Positions 28,038 through 36,782 are shown, counted from the first letter of the stretch. The stretch: DNA of 64,000 nucleotides from Shewanella nanhaiensis (GCF_019457885.1 NZ_JAHZST010000006.1:267969-331968), one strand, 5' to 3'. Made by a program: numbers and translations. Notes: a model not told the origin generated them from the sequence alone.

Positions 28038-28658
28038 ATGCGAATTTTTATTGTGGACGATCATCCGATCTTTAGAGAGGGGTTAATTGCCCGCTTATCT
28101 ATGGATGATGACTTTGTCATTGTTGGCCAAGCTGCAAATGGTAAAGAAGCCCTTGAGAAGATGCCTAATCTAATGCCCGATATTGTGTTGATGGACATCA
28201 GTATGCCTGAGATGAATGGCATGGATGCAGCGGAGATTTTTAAAGATAAGTTTCCCGAGATTAAAATATTAATCCTGAGTATGCATGATGATAAGGAGTA
28301 TGTGTTGAGCGTACTTAATCGTGGAGTGAGAGGCTATGCCCTTAAAGATATCAGTGCCGCTGAGATGTTCTATGCCTTACGGGTTATTCATAATGGTGGT
28401 ATCTATTACAGTCGAGCTATTTCAGATCTCTTAGTCCAGAGTAGTCAGGAACCGGATAAAAATACGGTATTAACCACCAGAGAGCAGACTGTGCTTCGTT
28501 TGCTGGCTTCTGGATTGAATAATAAGGAGCTCGCTCGAGAGCTCGATATTAGTGTTCGCACCATAGAGACACATAGGCGAAATATTAAAGACAAGTTAGC
28601 CATTAAAACCAGTGCGGGCCTAGTGCGTTACGCGATTGATCACGGGCTTGATGGTTAA
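28038..28658 (+). CDS. NarL/FixJ-family response regulator
   Basis: 206 residues. The receiver domain has DDHPIFREGL at 7-16 and phospho-acceptor Asp53 in VLMDISMPEMNG. The LuxR-type HTH (about 143-200) reads LTTREQTVLRLLASGLNNKELA and SVRTIETHRRNIKDKL. It is partner of the kinase 3 bp upstream. Its stop codon overlaps the stop of the convergent cupin gene. Likely targets are the two flanking minus-strand operons. Confidence 0.94.
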   Translation: MRIFIVDDHPIFREGLIARLSMDDDFVIVGQAANGKEALEKMPNLMPDIVLMDISMPEMNGMDAAEIFKDKFPEIKILILSMHDDKEYVLSVLNRGVRGYALKDISAAEMFYALRVIHNGGIYYSRAISDLLVQSSQEPDKNTVLTTREQTVLRLLASGLNNKELARELDISVRTIETHRRNIKDKLAIKTSAGLVRYAIDHGLDG

Positions 28659-29029
28659 TCCTCTTTAATAAACTCTTGTCCTGGTTGCCAGTCGATATAG
28701 ACGCTGTCTTTCTCCTCCATGTAAGGCGCTTTAACGAAGACAGATTTGAAGTTTTTATCGCTCTCATTACGGAACAGGTGTGACTCTCCTGGCTCACAAC
28801 GTAGGTAATCTCCCTCTTTTATCAAGACTCGAACACCATCAACATAGACGGCACATTCGCCTTCGAGGACCAAGAAAGACTCCTCCTGTTTCACATGTTT
28901 GTGACAAGGGTGAGCTTCGCCTGGCGTGATCACCACAATACCGAAATCGACTCTTGGGCCATTGGTGACATATTTAGGGCCATATTCGCCAAATCGATAG
29001 TCGTGCTCAGATTCATTCGTTAAATACAT
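28655..29029 (-). CDS. Small cupin-domain protein
   Basis: 124 residues forming one cupin barrel. The motif HPCHKHVKQEESFLVLEGE (about 39-57) carries the metal-binding His-X-His and Glu, and ESHLFRN (about 82-88) gives the second His. It is of the mannose-6-phosphate-isomerase-like single-cupin type: it may isomerise a sugar intermediate, or only bind it. It is last in the aldolase-kinase-cupin gene set, 61 bp after the kinase, and its 3' end overlaps the response regulator by 4 bp. Confidence 0.85.
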   Translation of the reverse strand: MYLTNESEHDYRFGEYGPKYVTNGPRVDFGIVVITPGEAHPCHKHVKQEESFLVLEGECAVYVDGVRVLIKEGDYLRCEPGESHLFRNESDKNFKSVFVKAPYMEEKDSVYIDWQPGQEFIKED

Positions 29030-29090
29030 AGCTGTTCCTACTCACGTTAAGTTTTATATTGTGTCGATAACTTTCTTATACTCGCTGGTA

Positions 29091-30668
29091 TTACAATCCC
29101 GGTGCTTGCCACATGGAGGTGGTTAGTCCTTTATCGACTAAGCCTAACTCCTGCTGATAAACTTCTAGCCAGCGCTGCTTCAGCTCTTGGTAGCGCTGGA
29201 AGTTATCCCTATTTGGTTGGTACTCTTTCTCCCAAGTCACTAACTCATTTGCCGCCGATCTCATATCCTTATAGACGCCAATTCCCACGCCAGCGGCCAT
29301 TGCAGCCCCCAGTGCGGTGGCTTCTTTCACTTTAGGAATTTTGACCTTTTTCCCTGTCACATCAGCCAAAATTTGTGGCCAGAGTGTGCCTTTACTCGCG
29401 CCGCCAGCAAACACTAATGTATCACTATTTGAACTAATTTCATTGGCGGTGAAGTCATGTATCTTCTCTAAGTTGATGGCTGATACGATACAGGCGTTCT
29501 CCTCTAAGCTTCGAAATAGGCAGGCGGGGCCGCTCTTTTCAGGATCCAGAGAGAGGTTGATAAATGAGGGAGCCGCGTGATACCAGTTGCCGTAGTTCAT
29601 GGCATCGGAAAATACTGGGATGATATCGTGGGAGCCGACGGGGACGTCGCAGGCCATCTCTTCAAGAAGCTCGTAGGTATCGATACCACGGCGCTGCGCT
29701 TCTAACTGCTCAAGTTTACAGAAGGTATCCCTAAACCAGCGCATCACTAAACCGCTAAAGAAGGTGATCCCCTCGGCTTGAGACAAACCAGGAATAACAT
29801 GAGGATTAACGCGAATAGACATATCCTTAGGTGGGGTTGTGGTGGCTGGAATATTGACCACCTGCTGCCAAAAGCTGCCGCCTAGCACTGCCATATCGCC
29901 TAGATTGACCACTCCAAGACCTGCCGCGCCGAGCTGTACATCACCGCCGCCCATTACCACTGCCGTTCCTGCTGCAAGTCCTGTTTGCTCTGCAGCGTAT
30001 TGAGTAACACCTCCAATTCGGGTGCCTGTTTCATGTACAGTGGGGAAAATGGTATCGGTGACACCAACCTCTAAGGCCATTTGAGGTTGCCACTGGCGCT
30101 TTGACAGTGAAAAGATCCCTGTCGTGCCTGCATTTGATGGCTCAGTTGCGATAACGCCACTGAGTTTGGCCAAGATCCAATCACTGAGCATGGCTACAGT
30201 GTGCATTTGCTCATAGATCTCTGGGTGGTGCTCCTTAAGCCACAGGATTCTTGGTAATGCTCCTAGGGCAAAGGTTTGTCCTGATTGCCGGTAATACTCT
30301 ATCTCAATATCTGAGATGGCACTTTTTAGCGCCTTTACCTGCTGAGCAGCTCTGGCATCGACATTAGCCACAGCCCAGATCTCGTTTCCCTCTTTGTCAA
30401 AGAGTACTATGCCTTCTCGCATGCTGGTGGCTGAAATTGAGACTATCTGCTCGGGAGTGATGTTGGCATCTGTTATTACATGTTGAATGCAGCGACAAAG
30501 GAGGGCCCAGTTTTGCTCGCAATCGAAGCCCATAGAGTGCTCAACCCCCTCCTCTTCGAGATGTGACCACTCCTCCTGACCGACCGAAATTTGCTGGCCC
30601 TGAAGGTCGAATAGCACTGCTCTACCGCTTCCTGTTCCTGCATCGATGGCTAACAGATATTTATCCAT
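29091..30668 (-). CDS. FGGY-family carbohydrate kinase, LsrK (autoinducer-2 kinase)-like
   Basis: 525 residues from ATG at 30668, which has AAGGAG 6 nt upstream; the longer frame to 30749 is unlikely. It aligns by eye with E. coli LsrK over its whole length: AIDAGTGSGRAV at the N-terminus, SATSMREGIVLFDKEGNEIW, NVDARAA, PSNAGTTGIF, VMGGGDVQLGAAGLGV, SFWQQVVNI, VNPHVIPG, MRWFRDTFC, FSDAMNYGNWYHAAPSFINL, VFAGGASKG and the ending LGLVDKGLTTSMWQAPGL. LsrK phosphorylates the AI-2 precursor DPD. Here the usual lsr transporter, repressor and LsrF/LsrG are absent, and the neighbours are an aldolase and a cupin, so the true substrate may be a related ketose or hydroxyketone. Family certain, substrate open. 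Confidence 0.88.
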   Translation of the reverse strand: MDKYLLAIDAGTGSGRAVLFDLQGQQISVGQEEWSHLEEEGVEHSMGFDCEQNWALLCRCIQHVITDANITPEQIVSISATSMREGIVLFDKEGNEIWAVANVDARAAQQVKALKSAISDIEIEYYRQSGQTFALGALPRILWLKEHHPEIYEQMHTVAMLSDWILAKLSGVIATEPSNAGTTGIFSLSKRQWQPQMALEVGVTDTIFPTVHETGTRIGGVTQYAAEQTGLAAGTAVVMGGGDVQLGAAGLGVVNLGDMAVLGGSFWQQVVNIPATTTPPKDMSIRVNPHVIPGLSQAEGITFFSGLVMRWFRDTFCKLEQLEAQRRGIDTYELLEEMACDVPVGSHDIIPVFSDAMNYGNWYHAAPSFINLSLDPEKSGPACLFRSLEENACIVSAINLEKIHDFTANEISSNSDTLVFAGGASKGTLWPQILADVTGKKVKIPKVKEATALGAAMAAGVGIGVYKDMRSAANELVTWEKEYQPNRDNFQRYQELKQRWLEVYQQELGLVDKGLTTSMWQAPGL

Positions 30669-30706
30669 GTTCATCTCCTTATGCTGCTTCTTATGGGCTT
30701 TGCCAC

Positions 30707-30741
30707 TTTTTTTGGGGGGGAATTTATCTATGCTTCCCCCC
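30707..30741 (-). other. Homopolymer tract and GC-rich hairpin between aldolase and kinase genes
   Basis: A T7G7 run (30707-30720, A/C on the coding strand side) is part of a stem GGGGGGAA / TTCCCCCC with an 11-nt loop in the 87-bp gap between the aldolase stop and the kinase start. On the minus strand it is followed by A7, not T, so it is no terminator. A role in mRNA processing or differential expression is possible. Confidence 0.6.
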
Positions 30742-30755
30742 TCACACATGTTTAT

Positions 30756-32471
30756 CTAGACTGAGACAGGCTCCTCGCTTGGGAGGTACTCCTTAGACAA
30801 CATCATCTTGATGGCACTCGTTAGATTGAAAATTGCTGACTCTTGATTGTCATCTTGCTCGTTTTTATTGGGCAACTGACAGCTAAGGGCAAGTACTTTT
30901 ATTGTGTCACTGCTCATTACCGGGAGAGCGTTATGGTTGACACAAAGGACTGTTGGGGAGAGGCCATGCTCTAAAAATACCTCACAGGTATTGATTAATA
31001 ACTGGTTGGCTGAGTTGTCATCTAGACAGATCAAGTTATCCAAACCACCAAAATCAATAATCGCGGTTTCAGCAGCTTCCTGGCACTTATCTAGCGTATC
31101 GAAATCTTGCTCATGATTAAGCTCGATGACATTGGCTCCCAGTGAGGTGAGCTCAGCAACTAGGGCTTGCCTCACATCATCACTGCCTGAGGTCACTATG
31201 ATGACTTTACCAAGCAGAGGTGTGTTTTTGCTGGCGGCTTTTTTAAGTTTGGCTTGCTCAAGCTCCCAATATTCAACCTCAAATATCTCCTGTGCACTGA
31301 GCGCCTGATATTGACTTATCTGCTGGGCTGTCAGGATCGCATCAAAAGTGTGACTGGTAATATCCTCTATGATGAGTGCCTCTTTCACTGTTTTTCCGAA
31401 AGAAATCGCCGCCTTTCCCTGCCAAATAGCGAAATTAGGGGCGTAGTTGAGCATGGTTTGACCCTGTTGATAGGACCCGAAGTACTCAATATACTGACTG
31501 GCGTATTCGCTTAAATCTGTTTCAAAATCTTCACCTAATATCACAGGTATCCGCTTAGTACGGATAACGTGATCCGGAGTTAAAGGTCCACGTGTGGCAA
31601 TATCGTTAAGCTTAGGATGACTGGCCATATGGCAAGAGGGGAGGGAGCTATTGAGTAGGGCGACTTGTGCAGCTCCCTTTTGTGCTGAAACTAATTTGCG
31701 GATCTGAGCTAGCTCGATTAGATCGATACTGATCTCCTGCTCTGGGTACCCACTGGGTTCATGACCAGTGCTCTCCTCAATGGCTTCCGATTTTAGACAA
31801 AGTTTAGCTTCAATAAACTGCTCAGCCTCCGTGACTAAGTCGATGGTTTTCTCGTAAGCGACCTTAGCATCATCACTAAAGGTAAATAGGCCATGGTTCA
31901 TCAACACTAATCCCTCTATCGATTGCCACTCCAGCTCCTGTGTCATCTCATACACAAGTTTAGCCAGTGCAAACCCTGGCATGACGTAAGGGATAACAAA
32001 TACCCGTTTGCCAAAGAGCTCTTGGAGCATCCCTTCACCGTCTGGCGTATTTGTTAAGGTCACTATGGCATCGGCATGGGTATGATCAACATAGGCAAAG
32101 GGGATGATGGCGTGAAGAATTGCTTCTACCGATGGGTTAGGCGCACTGGGATCTGTCATCGCTGCGCGTTGGTACTTTACCATGTCGCTATCACTGAGCT
32201 CTTTTAGCCCTGCCATTTTAAGCAGCACATCCATTTTTACTGGAGCAAACCCTCCAGCTTCAATGGTTTCTAGATCCCAACCACTGCCTTTTACGTAGAG
32301 AATCTCTTCTGTCTCACCGAACAGATTGGTGATTTGAGTTTTGACCGAAGTATTACCACCACCGTGGAGCACAAGTGCGGGTTCTTGTCCGAGAAGGCGC
32401 GAGGTATAAACCCTAAGTGCTAACGGGGTATTGAGTTGTTCTGCTATCTCATTTTGCCACAAGCTGTGCAT
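30756..32471 (-). CDS. Class II aldolase fused to a degenerate short-chain dehydrogenase domain
   Basis: 571 residues. The N-terminal class II aldolase/adducin domain has HGGGNTSVK at 36-44 and the metal ligands His130 and His132 (DHTHAD) and His193 (MNHGLF). The layout matches bifunctional aldolase/SDR proteins such as the RhaE-type rhamnulose-1-phosphate aldolase/lactaldehyde dehydrogenase, which are about 680 residues long. Here the SDR part (about 423-571) is about 100 residues short. Its nucleotide loop reads VTSGSDDV rather than TGxxxGIG, and no YxxxK active site is visible, so dehydrogenase activity is probably lost. It is first in an operon with the LsrK-like kinase; together they would phosphorylate and then split a sugar-like substrate. 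The ATG follows GGAAGGG. Confidence 0.87.
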   Translation of the reverse strand: MHSLWQNEIAEQLNTPLALRVYTSRLLGQEPALVLHGGGNTSVKTQITNLFGETEEILYVKGSGWDLETIEAGGFAPVKMDVLLKMAGLKELSDSDMVKYQRAAMTDPSAPNPSVEAILHAIIPFAYVDHTHADAIVTLTNTPDGEGMLQELFGKRVFVIPYVMPGFALAKLVYEMTQELEWQSIEGLVLMNHGLFTFSDDAKVAYEKTIDLVTEAEQFIEAKLCLKSEAIEESTGHEPSGYPEQEISIDLIELAQIRKLVSAQKGAAQVALLNSSLPSCHMASHPKLNDIATRGPLTPDHVIRTKRIPVILGEDFETDLSEYASQYIEYFGSYQQGQTMLNYAPNFAIWQGKAAISFGKTVKEALIIEDITSHTFDAILTAQQISQYQALSAQEIFEVEYWELEQAKLKKAASKNTPLLGKVIIVTSGSDDVRQALVAELTSLGANVIELNHEQDFDTLDKCQEAAETAIIDFGGLDNLICLDDNSANQLLINTCEVFLEHGLSPTVLCVNHNALPVMSSDTIKVLALSCQLPNKNEQDDNQESAIFNLTSAIKMMLSKEYLPSEEPVSV

Positions 32472-32786
32472 GGTAAGCCCTTCCAGATAAAAGTGAGTTA
32501 GGTAAGTCGATATTGGTTAATAACATAGCACACTCATTTAAAAAGTTAAGGCTATTAATGGGTTAGCTTTAGGTATTTATTAGCTAAACAATATCTTTAG
32601 TCTGGTATTTGTAGAAAGTTCTTTTATGACTCTAGAAAAGGTGTGTATCAAACTTGCAAATAGGTGTTGCAATTCTGCAACTGATTAACTCTTTGATTGG
32701 TAGTAAGTAAAGAGATCTCGACCTATTTGAACGATAAAATCTTATTAGTGAGAATTATAACCAGCTGTTTTAATTGGAATGTATGT

Positions 32787-32839
32787 TGGCACATTTTATG
32801 TAACTCCTGATACCCAGTTCGGCCAGTCGTAAAGCCGAA
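32787..32839 (+). promoter_or_regulatory. Sigma-54-like promoter and leader hairpin of the secreted protein gene
   Basis: TGGCAC at 32787 with ATGT five bases later resembles the -24/-12 element (TGGCAC-N5-TTGC), with a weak -12 half. A start about 12 bp on would put the hairpin TTCGGC / GCCGAA (32818-32823, 32834-32839) at the 5' end of the leader. A sigma-54 activator gene lies 1.1 kb downstream, which supports the reading. The 395-bp intergenic region otherwise holds only AT-rich sequence and the aldolase promoter side. Confidence 0.4.
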
Positions 32840-32866
32840 AGGTGTTCATCCAAATGGAGAGTTTAT

Positions 32867-33811
32867 ATGAAATATTTTAAGCTTTGGTTAGCATTAGTTA
32901 GCTTGTTGTCGAGTTCAGCCATTGCCAGTACTCACACATTATACGCTGGCCAATATCAGGAGATAGGGAGTGTTGAAACCACCTATATGGGGTTACTTTT
33001 AACGGTAGAAGCGACAATTACTGAGCCAGGTTGGTGTCTGGTAAAGTCCCACCTTTATGTTGGAGATACTGCACCTGAGAGTTCTTCACCCGGCCAATTT
33101 CCCTATAGTCATGATCTTGGTTGTAGTGTCTCAGATACCTATATGATCGATGTTTCGGCGAATGATCAATATGTGGCCTATCATGCAGAAGCAGTGGAAA
33201 CAGCTTTTCCTATCGGCGGGGATCCCAATTTCACTGTCGGTCCTGGTAGTGAGTCCTATTTTGAGGCGGCAATAGATGGAGGGGGAAGTTATCCAGCTTG
33301 GTGTATCGACCTCGCTCACAGTATTAGTTATGGAACCACTTATACAGATTGCGAGTTACGCTCTATCTTAGATGTGGATCTGCCTTGGGTCTATCTTCCT
33401 GAAAACCTACCTTATGTTCAGTGGATCATCAATCAGGATTGGAGTGAATTACTGCCTGGTTCTAGCTGGCAAGACATTCAGGGAGCCCTATGGAAGTTGA
33501 CGCAACCTACGCCTCCTGAAAATGCGGCAGGTGGGATTAACTGGAATGAAGAGAATGCATTAGCCATTGTGGATATGGCGATGATTGCTGTGGATGATTT
33601 TGGTGTTGGAGACACTCAATTATTAGTCATGCAATGTAAGAGTGGTAACACCCTTAAGCAGACAACCCTTATCGCTATTGGTATGTCTATAGAGGAGTTT
33701 TTTATTGCAGAGGAGACAGCTTGGTCTGCAGGTGATTCATTTTGGTATAACAGAAAAGGTAAGCAAATTGGCTGGGGGAGCTATTGGTTGGAGTTTAGGG
33801 AAACTGAATAA
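32867..33811 (+). CDS. Secreted protein of unknown function
   Basis: 314 residues with a clear signal peptide (about 1-20, SSAIAS cut). The mature protein is rich in aromatic residues, Gly, Ser and acidic residues. It has several cysteines (for example GWCLVKSH, DLGCSVSD, PAWCIDLAHS and TDCELRS) that could form disulfides. The ordered segment WCIDLAHSISYG...WVYLPENLPYVQWIINQD...SWQDIQGALWKLTQP suggests a compact domain. The similar pattern of a CIDL start and WxxIQxAIW is known from some secreted thioester-like or surface-anchored domains, but I do not assign a family. It lies just upstream of a VpsR-like activator and may be its target. There is no sorting tail or lipobox. Confidence 0.75.
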   Translation: MKYFKLWLALVSLLSSSAIASTHTLYAGQYQEIGSVETTYMGLLLTVEATITEPGWCLVKSHLYVGDTAPESSSPGQFPYSHDLGCSVSDTYMIDVSANDQYVAYHAEAVETAFPIGGDPNFTVGPGSESYFEAAIDGGGSYPAWCIDLAHSISYGTTYTDCELRSILDVDLPWVYLPENLPYVQWIINQDWSELLPGSSWQDIQGALWKLTQPTPPENAAGGINWNEENALAIVDMAMIAVDDFGVGDTQLLVMQCKSGNTLKQTTLIAIGMSIEEFFIAEETAWSAGDSFWYNRKGKQIGWGSYWLEFRETE

Positions 33812-33918
33812 TCGTCTATCAGTGGATGATTTTATGATGAAGCCTATAGTTTTAAATACCGTTAAAAAGGCGAAACTGTCTCACGGCTGCTACACTATTA
33901 ATAAAAAAGGTAGCAGCC

Positions 33919-35211
33919 ATGACGACTCCTCTTGTAAATCGTTCAGTGATGCTGTGGCCTGAGTCGTTACAAACCGATATAGATAAGCAACTTATTGAGG
34001 GCTTAGCGAGCATCGGTTGGCAGTTTCAGACCAGCATTTTTAAGAAAAGCAGTGCGGCTTCGGTCGGGTTGGCTTTTATTGATCTCGCCTCCTTGGAACG
34101 ATCTAGGGCCGTACTGGAGAAGGAGAAACATTGCCAATGGATAGTTATCACAGCTCAGGAGGAGCTAAAACAGATAGCTAAGCGTCTCTCTTTGAGCAAT
34201 GTTTATGATTATCACCACAGACCCGTGGATATCGATATTCTTTCCGCCATGATAGGTCACTGCATCGGTATGCAGCAGCTCAACACATCTGAGCCGGAGG
34301 TGCATACTGAGGGGCCAACGAAATCCCTTAATCTACTATATGAACTGGCCTGTAAAGTGGCCAAAACCGATGTAACTTTGCTGCTTCAGGGGCCGTCTGG
34401 CAGTGGTAAAGAGTATTTAGCGCGCTATATTCATAAGAACTCTGCTCGTCATACAGGACCTTTTGTCAGCTTAAATTGTGCTGGCATACAAGCGACCTTA
34501 GCTCAAGATGAGCTTTTTGGTCATGAAAAGGGGGCGTTTACTGGTGCGGATCAGCAACATATTGGTGCCTTTGAACAGGCTAACGGGGGAACGCTACTAC
34601 TCGATGAGATAGGCGACCTGCCGATGGAGTTACAGGGAAACTTTTTACAGGTCCTTGAAACTCGCCATATCAAGCGAGTTGGCAGCAGTGTACAGCGTCC
34701 CATTGATACCCGAATCTTAGCTGCTAGCCATAGAAACCTGTTTGAACTGGTGCAGGAGGGGCATTTTAGGTTAGATCTCTATTATCGGCTCAATGTTATT
34801 ACGTTGGAGGTACCGCCGTTGGCTGCAAGGCAAGATGATATTTTGCCACTTGCTCGTCGTTTTTTACTGGAGTTTGAATCTAATCACCATGTTTCTAAGC
34901 GCCTCTCATCTGATGCTGAGCGACAACTTTGTCTGCATTATTGGCCTGGAAATGTCCGTGAGCTACACAATGTGATCACCCAAGCTGCTATTTTAGTGGA
35001 TGGAGACATTATCTACGCTAAGGATATTCAGTTCAGTACGCCCAGTGGCAGTGGTTCATCACTAAAAGAACATCTGGAGAGGGCTGAGGCGGAGCATATT
35101 CGTTCAGTCTTGCTGGCACATCAAGGCAATCGAAATAAGGCTGCACTGCAGCTTGGGATCTCTCGCCACACTCTCTATCGCCGCATCAAGCAGCTTGACG
35201 TTAACGCTTAA
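33919..35211 (+). CDS. Sigma-54 interaction-domain regulator with VpsR-like N-terminus
   Basis: 430 residues. The N-terminal 120 residues resemble the atypical receiver of Vibrio VpsR (ending DYHHRPVDIDILSAMIGHCIGMQQL-like, residues 97-121) and lack a normal receiver acidic pocket. The AAA+ domain has Walker A GPSGSGKE at 158-165, an intact GAFTGA loop at 205-210 and Walker B GGTLLLDEIGD at about 223-233. A Fis-type HTH closes it (about 395-430, NRNKAALQLGISRHTLYRRI). It should open sigma-54 promoters. VpsR binds c-di-GMP, but whether this one does is not visible. It is 107 bp after the secreted protein gene. Confidence 0.9.
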   Translation: MTTPLVNRSVMLWPESLQTDIDKQLIEGLASIGWQFQTSIFKKSSAASVGLAFIDLASLERSRAVLEKEKHCQWIVITAQEELKQIAKRLSLSNVYDYHHRPVDIDILSAMIGHCIGMQQLNTSEPEVHTEGPTKSLNLLYELACKVAKTDVTLLLQGPSGSGKEYLARYIHKNSARHTGPFVSLNCAGIQATLAQDELFGHEKGAFTGADQQHIGAFEQANGGTLLLDEIGDLPMELQGNFLQVLETRHIKRVGSSVQRPIDTRILAASHRNLFELVQEGHFRLDLYYRLNVITLEVPPLAARQDDILPLARRFLLEFESNHHVSKRLSSDAERQLCLHYWPGNVRELHNVITQAAILVDGDIIYAKDIQFSTPSGSGSSLKEHLERAEAEHIRSVLLAHQGNRNKAALQLGISRHTLYRRIKQLDVNA

Positions 35212-35377
35212 TCTTTTTCTCATCAGCTTTATTCTGAACACTTAGTTCTAGGGTTAAATCTCTTAACTCGAACCTCTGAAGTGGTTAAAACTTGTTATTT
35301 AACTTCAGCTTTGGCAGTTTAAGCCTAATTGCTTTAAGAGCCTTCATAAAATATAAGGCGTGACCACTTCGGGATAG

Positions 35378-36715
35378 ATGATGAAAAATAATAACAATGG
35401 AGCCGCAACGCTTAGGCCATTAAGTAAATCCTCTTTACTGCTAGCAGGATTAACGACACTGGCTTTAGCCGCCCCTGCAATGGCTGCAAATATCACTGTG
35501 ATACATGCCGGTGAACTACTAGTGACTCCAGGTAATAAACCACTTAAGCAGCAGACGTTAGTTATTGAAAATGGGACGATTAAGGATGTTAAGTCGGGGT
35601 ATTTAGCTGCTAAGACTTTTGGTGATGCTCAGGTTATTGACCTTAAGAAACATTTTGTTATGCCAGGGTTGATGGATATGCATGTTCATCTTCAAGGGGA
35701 GCTTGGTCCTAAAAATGACAGTGAAAAGCTACGCATGTCAGACGCCGAAATAGCTATTCGCAGCGCCTATTTTGCTAAAAAAACCTTGATGGCAGGTTTC
35801 ACTACGGTTCGCGATTTAGGAGCTAAGCCTGAACAGATTTATGCCCTGAGAGATGGGATTGAGAGGGGCTGGGTTGATGGGCCTCGTATTATCGCCTCTG
35901 GCGGTGTTTCAGTTACTGGGGGGCATGGTGATGTGGATGGTATGAGTCCCGACCTACTTGACAAATACACCTCTAAAACGATTTGTGACGGCCCTTATGA
36001 CTGCCGAAGTGCCACAAGACGTGCAATTAAGTTTGGCGCCGATGTGATTAAGATAACCTCTACCGGAGGTGTTCTGTCTGATACCAATACAGGTACAGGT
36101 CAGCAGATGGCCGACGATGAACTTAAAGAGATTGTGGATACCGCTCACGGGCTTGGACGTAAGGTCGCGAGCCATGCCCATGCGACTCAGGGCATTAATG
36201 CCGCTCTGCGTGCAGGTGTCGACAGTATCGAGCACGGCAGTTATGCGGACAAGGAGAGTATTAAGCTATTGAAGAAAAATGGGGCGTACCTCGTTCCAAC
36301 CTTGCTTGCGGGTGATACTGTGGTAAAGATGGCTGCAACATCAGATTTTATGTCAGAGGATATCAAGGCTAAAGCTAAGCGGGTTGGCTTTGATATGACT
36401 GATAATTTTAAAGCTGTCCATAAGGCGGGTGTGAAGATAGCCTATGGAACTGATAGTGGTGTGTCTCAACATGGGACCAATGCTCGCGAGGCGGTGTTGA
36501 TGCATCAAGCTGGGATGTCGAATTCAGACATCTTAAAATCAGCGACAGTTAATGGCGCCGACCTTATCGGTATGTCGGATGAGCTAGGTACTCTGGAGAT
36601 TGGAAAGTTTGCCGATATCATTGCAACTGACATGAGCCCACTTGAGGATATTAAGGCCCTACTGGATGTCGACTTTGTGATGAAAGGTGGCAAGGTGTAT
36701 AAAAATAAGGATTGA
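35378..36715 (+). CDS. Exported metal-dependent amidohydrolase (Xaa-Pro/arginine peptidase-like group)
   Basis: 445 residues with a long signal peptide (about 1-37, PAMAAN). The amidohydrolase TIM barrel shows His102 and His104 in MDMHVHLQG, the Lys in DVIKITSTGG (about 230), His in SHAHATQG and SIEHGSY, and the Asp in YGTDSGV (about 368). The TSTGGVLSDTNTG block is typical of the periplasmic Xaa-Pro dipeptidase/imidazolonepropionase-like group common in Shewanella. It likely cleaves dipeptides or cyclic amides in the periplasm. It stands alone, with an SD CGGGATAG before ATG. Confidence 0.88.
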   Translation: MMKNNNNGAATLRPLSKSSLLLAGLTTLALAAPAMAANITVIHAGELLVTPGNKPLKQQTLVIENGTIKDVKSGYLAAKTFGDAQVIDLKKHFVMPGLMDMHVHLQGELGPKNDSEKLRMSDAEIAIRSAYFAKKTLMAGFTTVRDLGAKPEQIYALRDGIERGWVDGPRIIASGGVSVTGGHGDVDGMSPDLLDKYTSKTICDGPYDCRSATRRAIKFGADVIKITSTGGVLSDTNTGTGQQMADDELKEIVDTAHGLGRKVASHAHATQGINAALRAGVDSIEHGSYADKESIKLLKKNGAYLVPTLLAGDTVVKMAATSDFMSEDIKAKAKRVGFDMTDNFKAVHKAGVKIAYGTDSGVSQHGTNAREAVLMHQAGMSNSDILKSATVNGADLIGMSDELGTLEIGKFADIIATDMSPLEDIKALLDVDFVMKGGKVYKNKD

Positions 36716-36782
36716 TACTAGCAGCTTACATAGCAACAGAGCTGAAGGATAGCTTCTAGCCCTGTTGCACTTAAATTAGCCC

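Noticed and set aside
29091..30668. A standard AI-2 lsr operon
   Set aside because: Only the kinase is LsrK-like; no lsrACDB, lsrR, lsrF or lsrG is present in the window.
30707..30720. Phase-variable coding tract
   Set aside because: The homopolymers lie between genes after the aldolase stop and before the kinase SD, so slippage would not shift a frame.
33705..33962. 85-residue ORF between the secreted protein and the VpsR-like regulator
   Set aside because: It is a frame shadow across the end of one gene and the start of the next.
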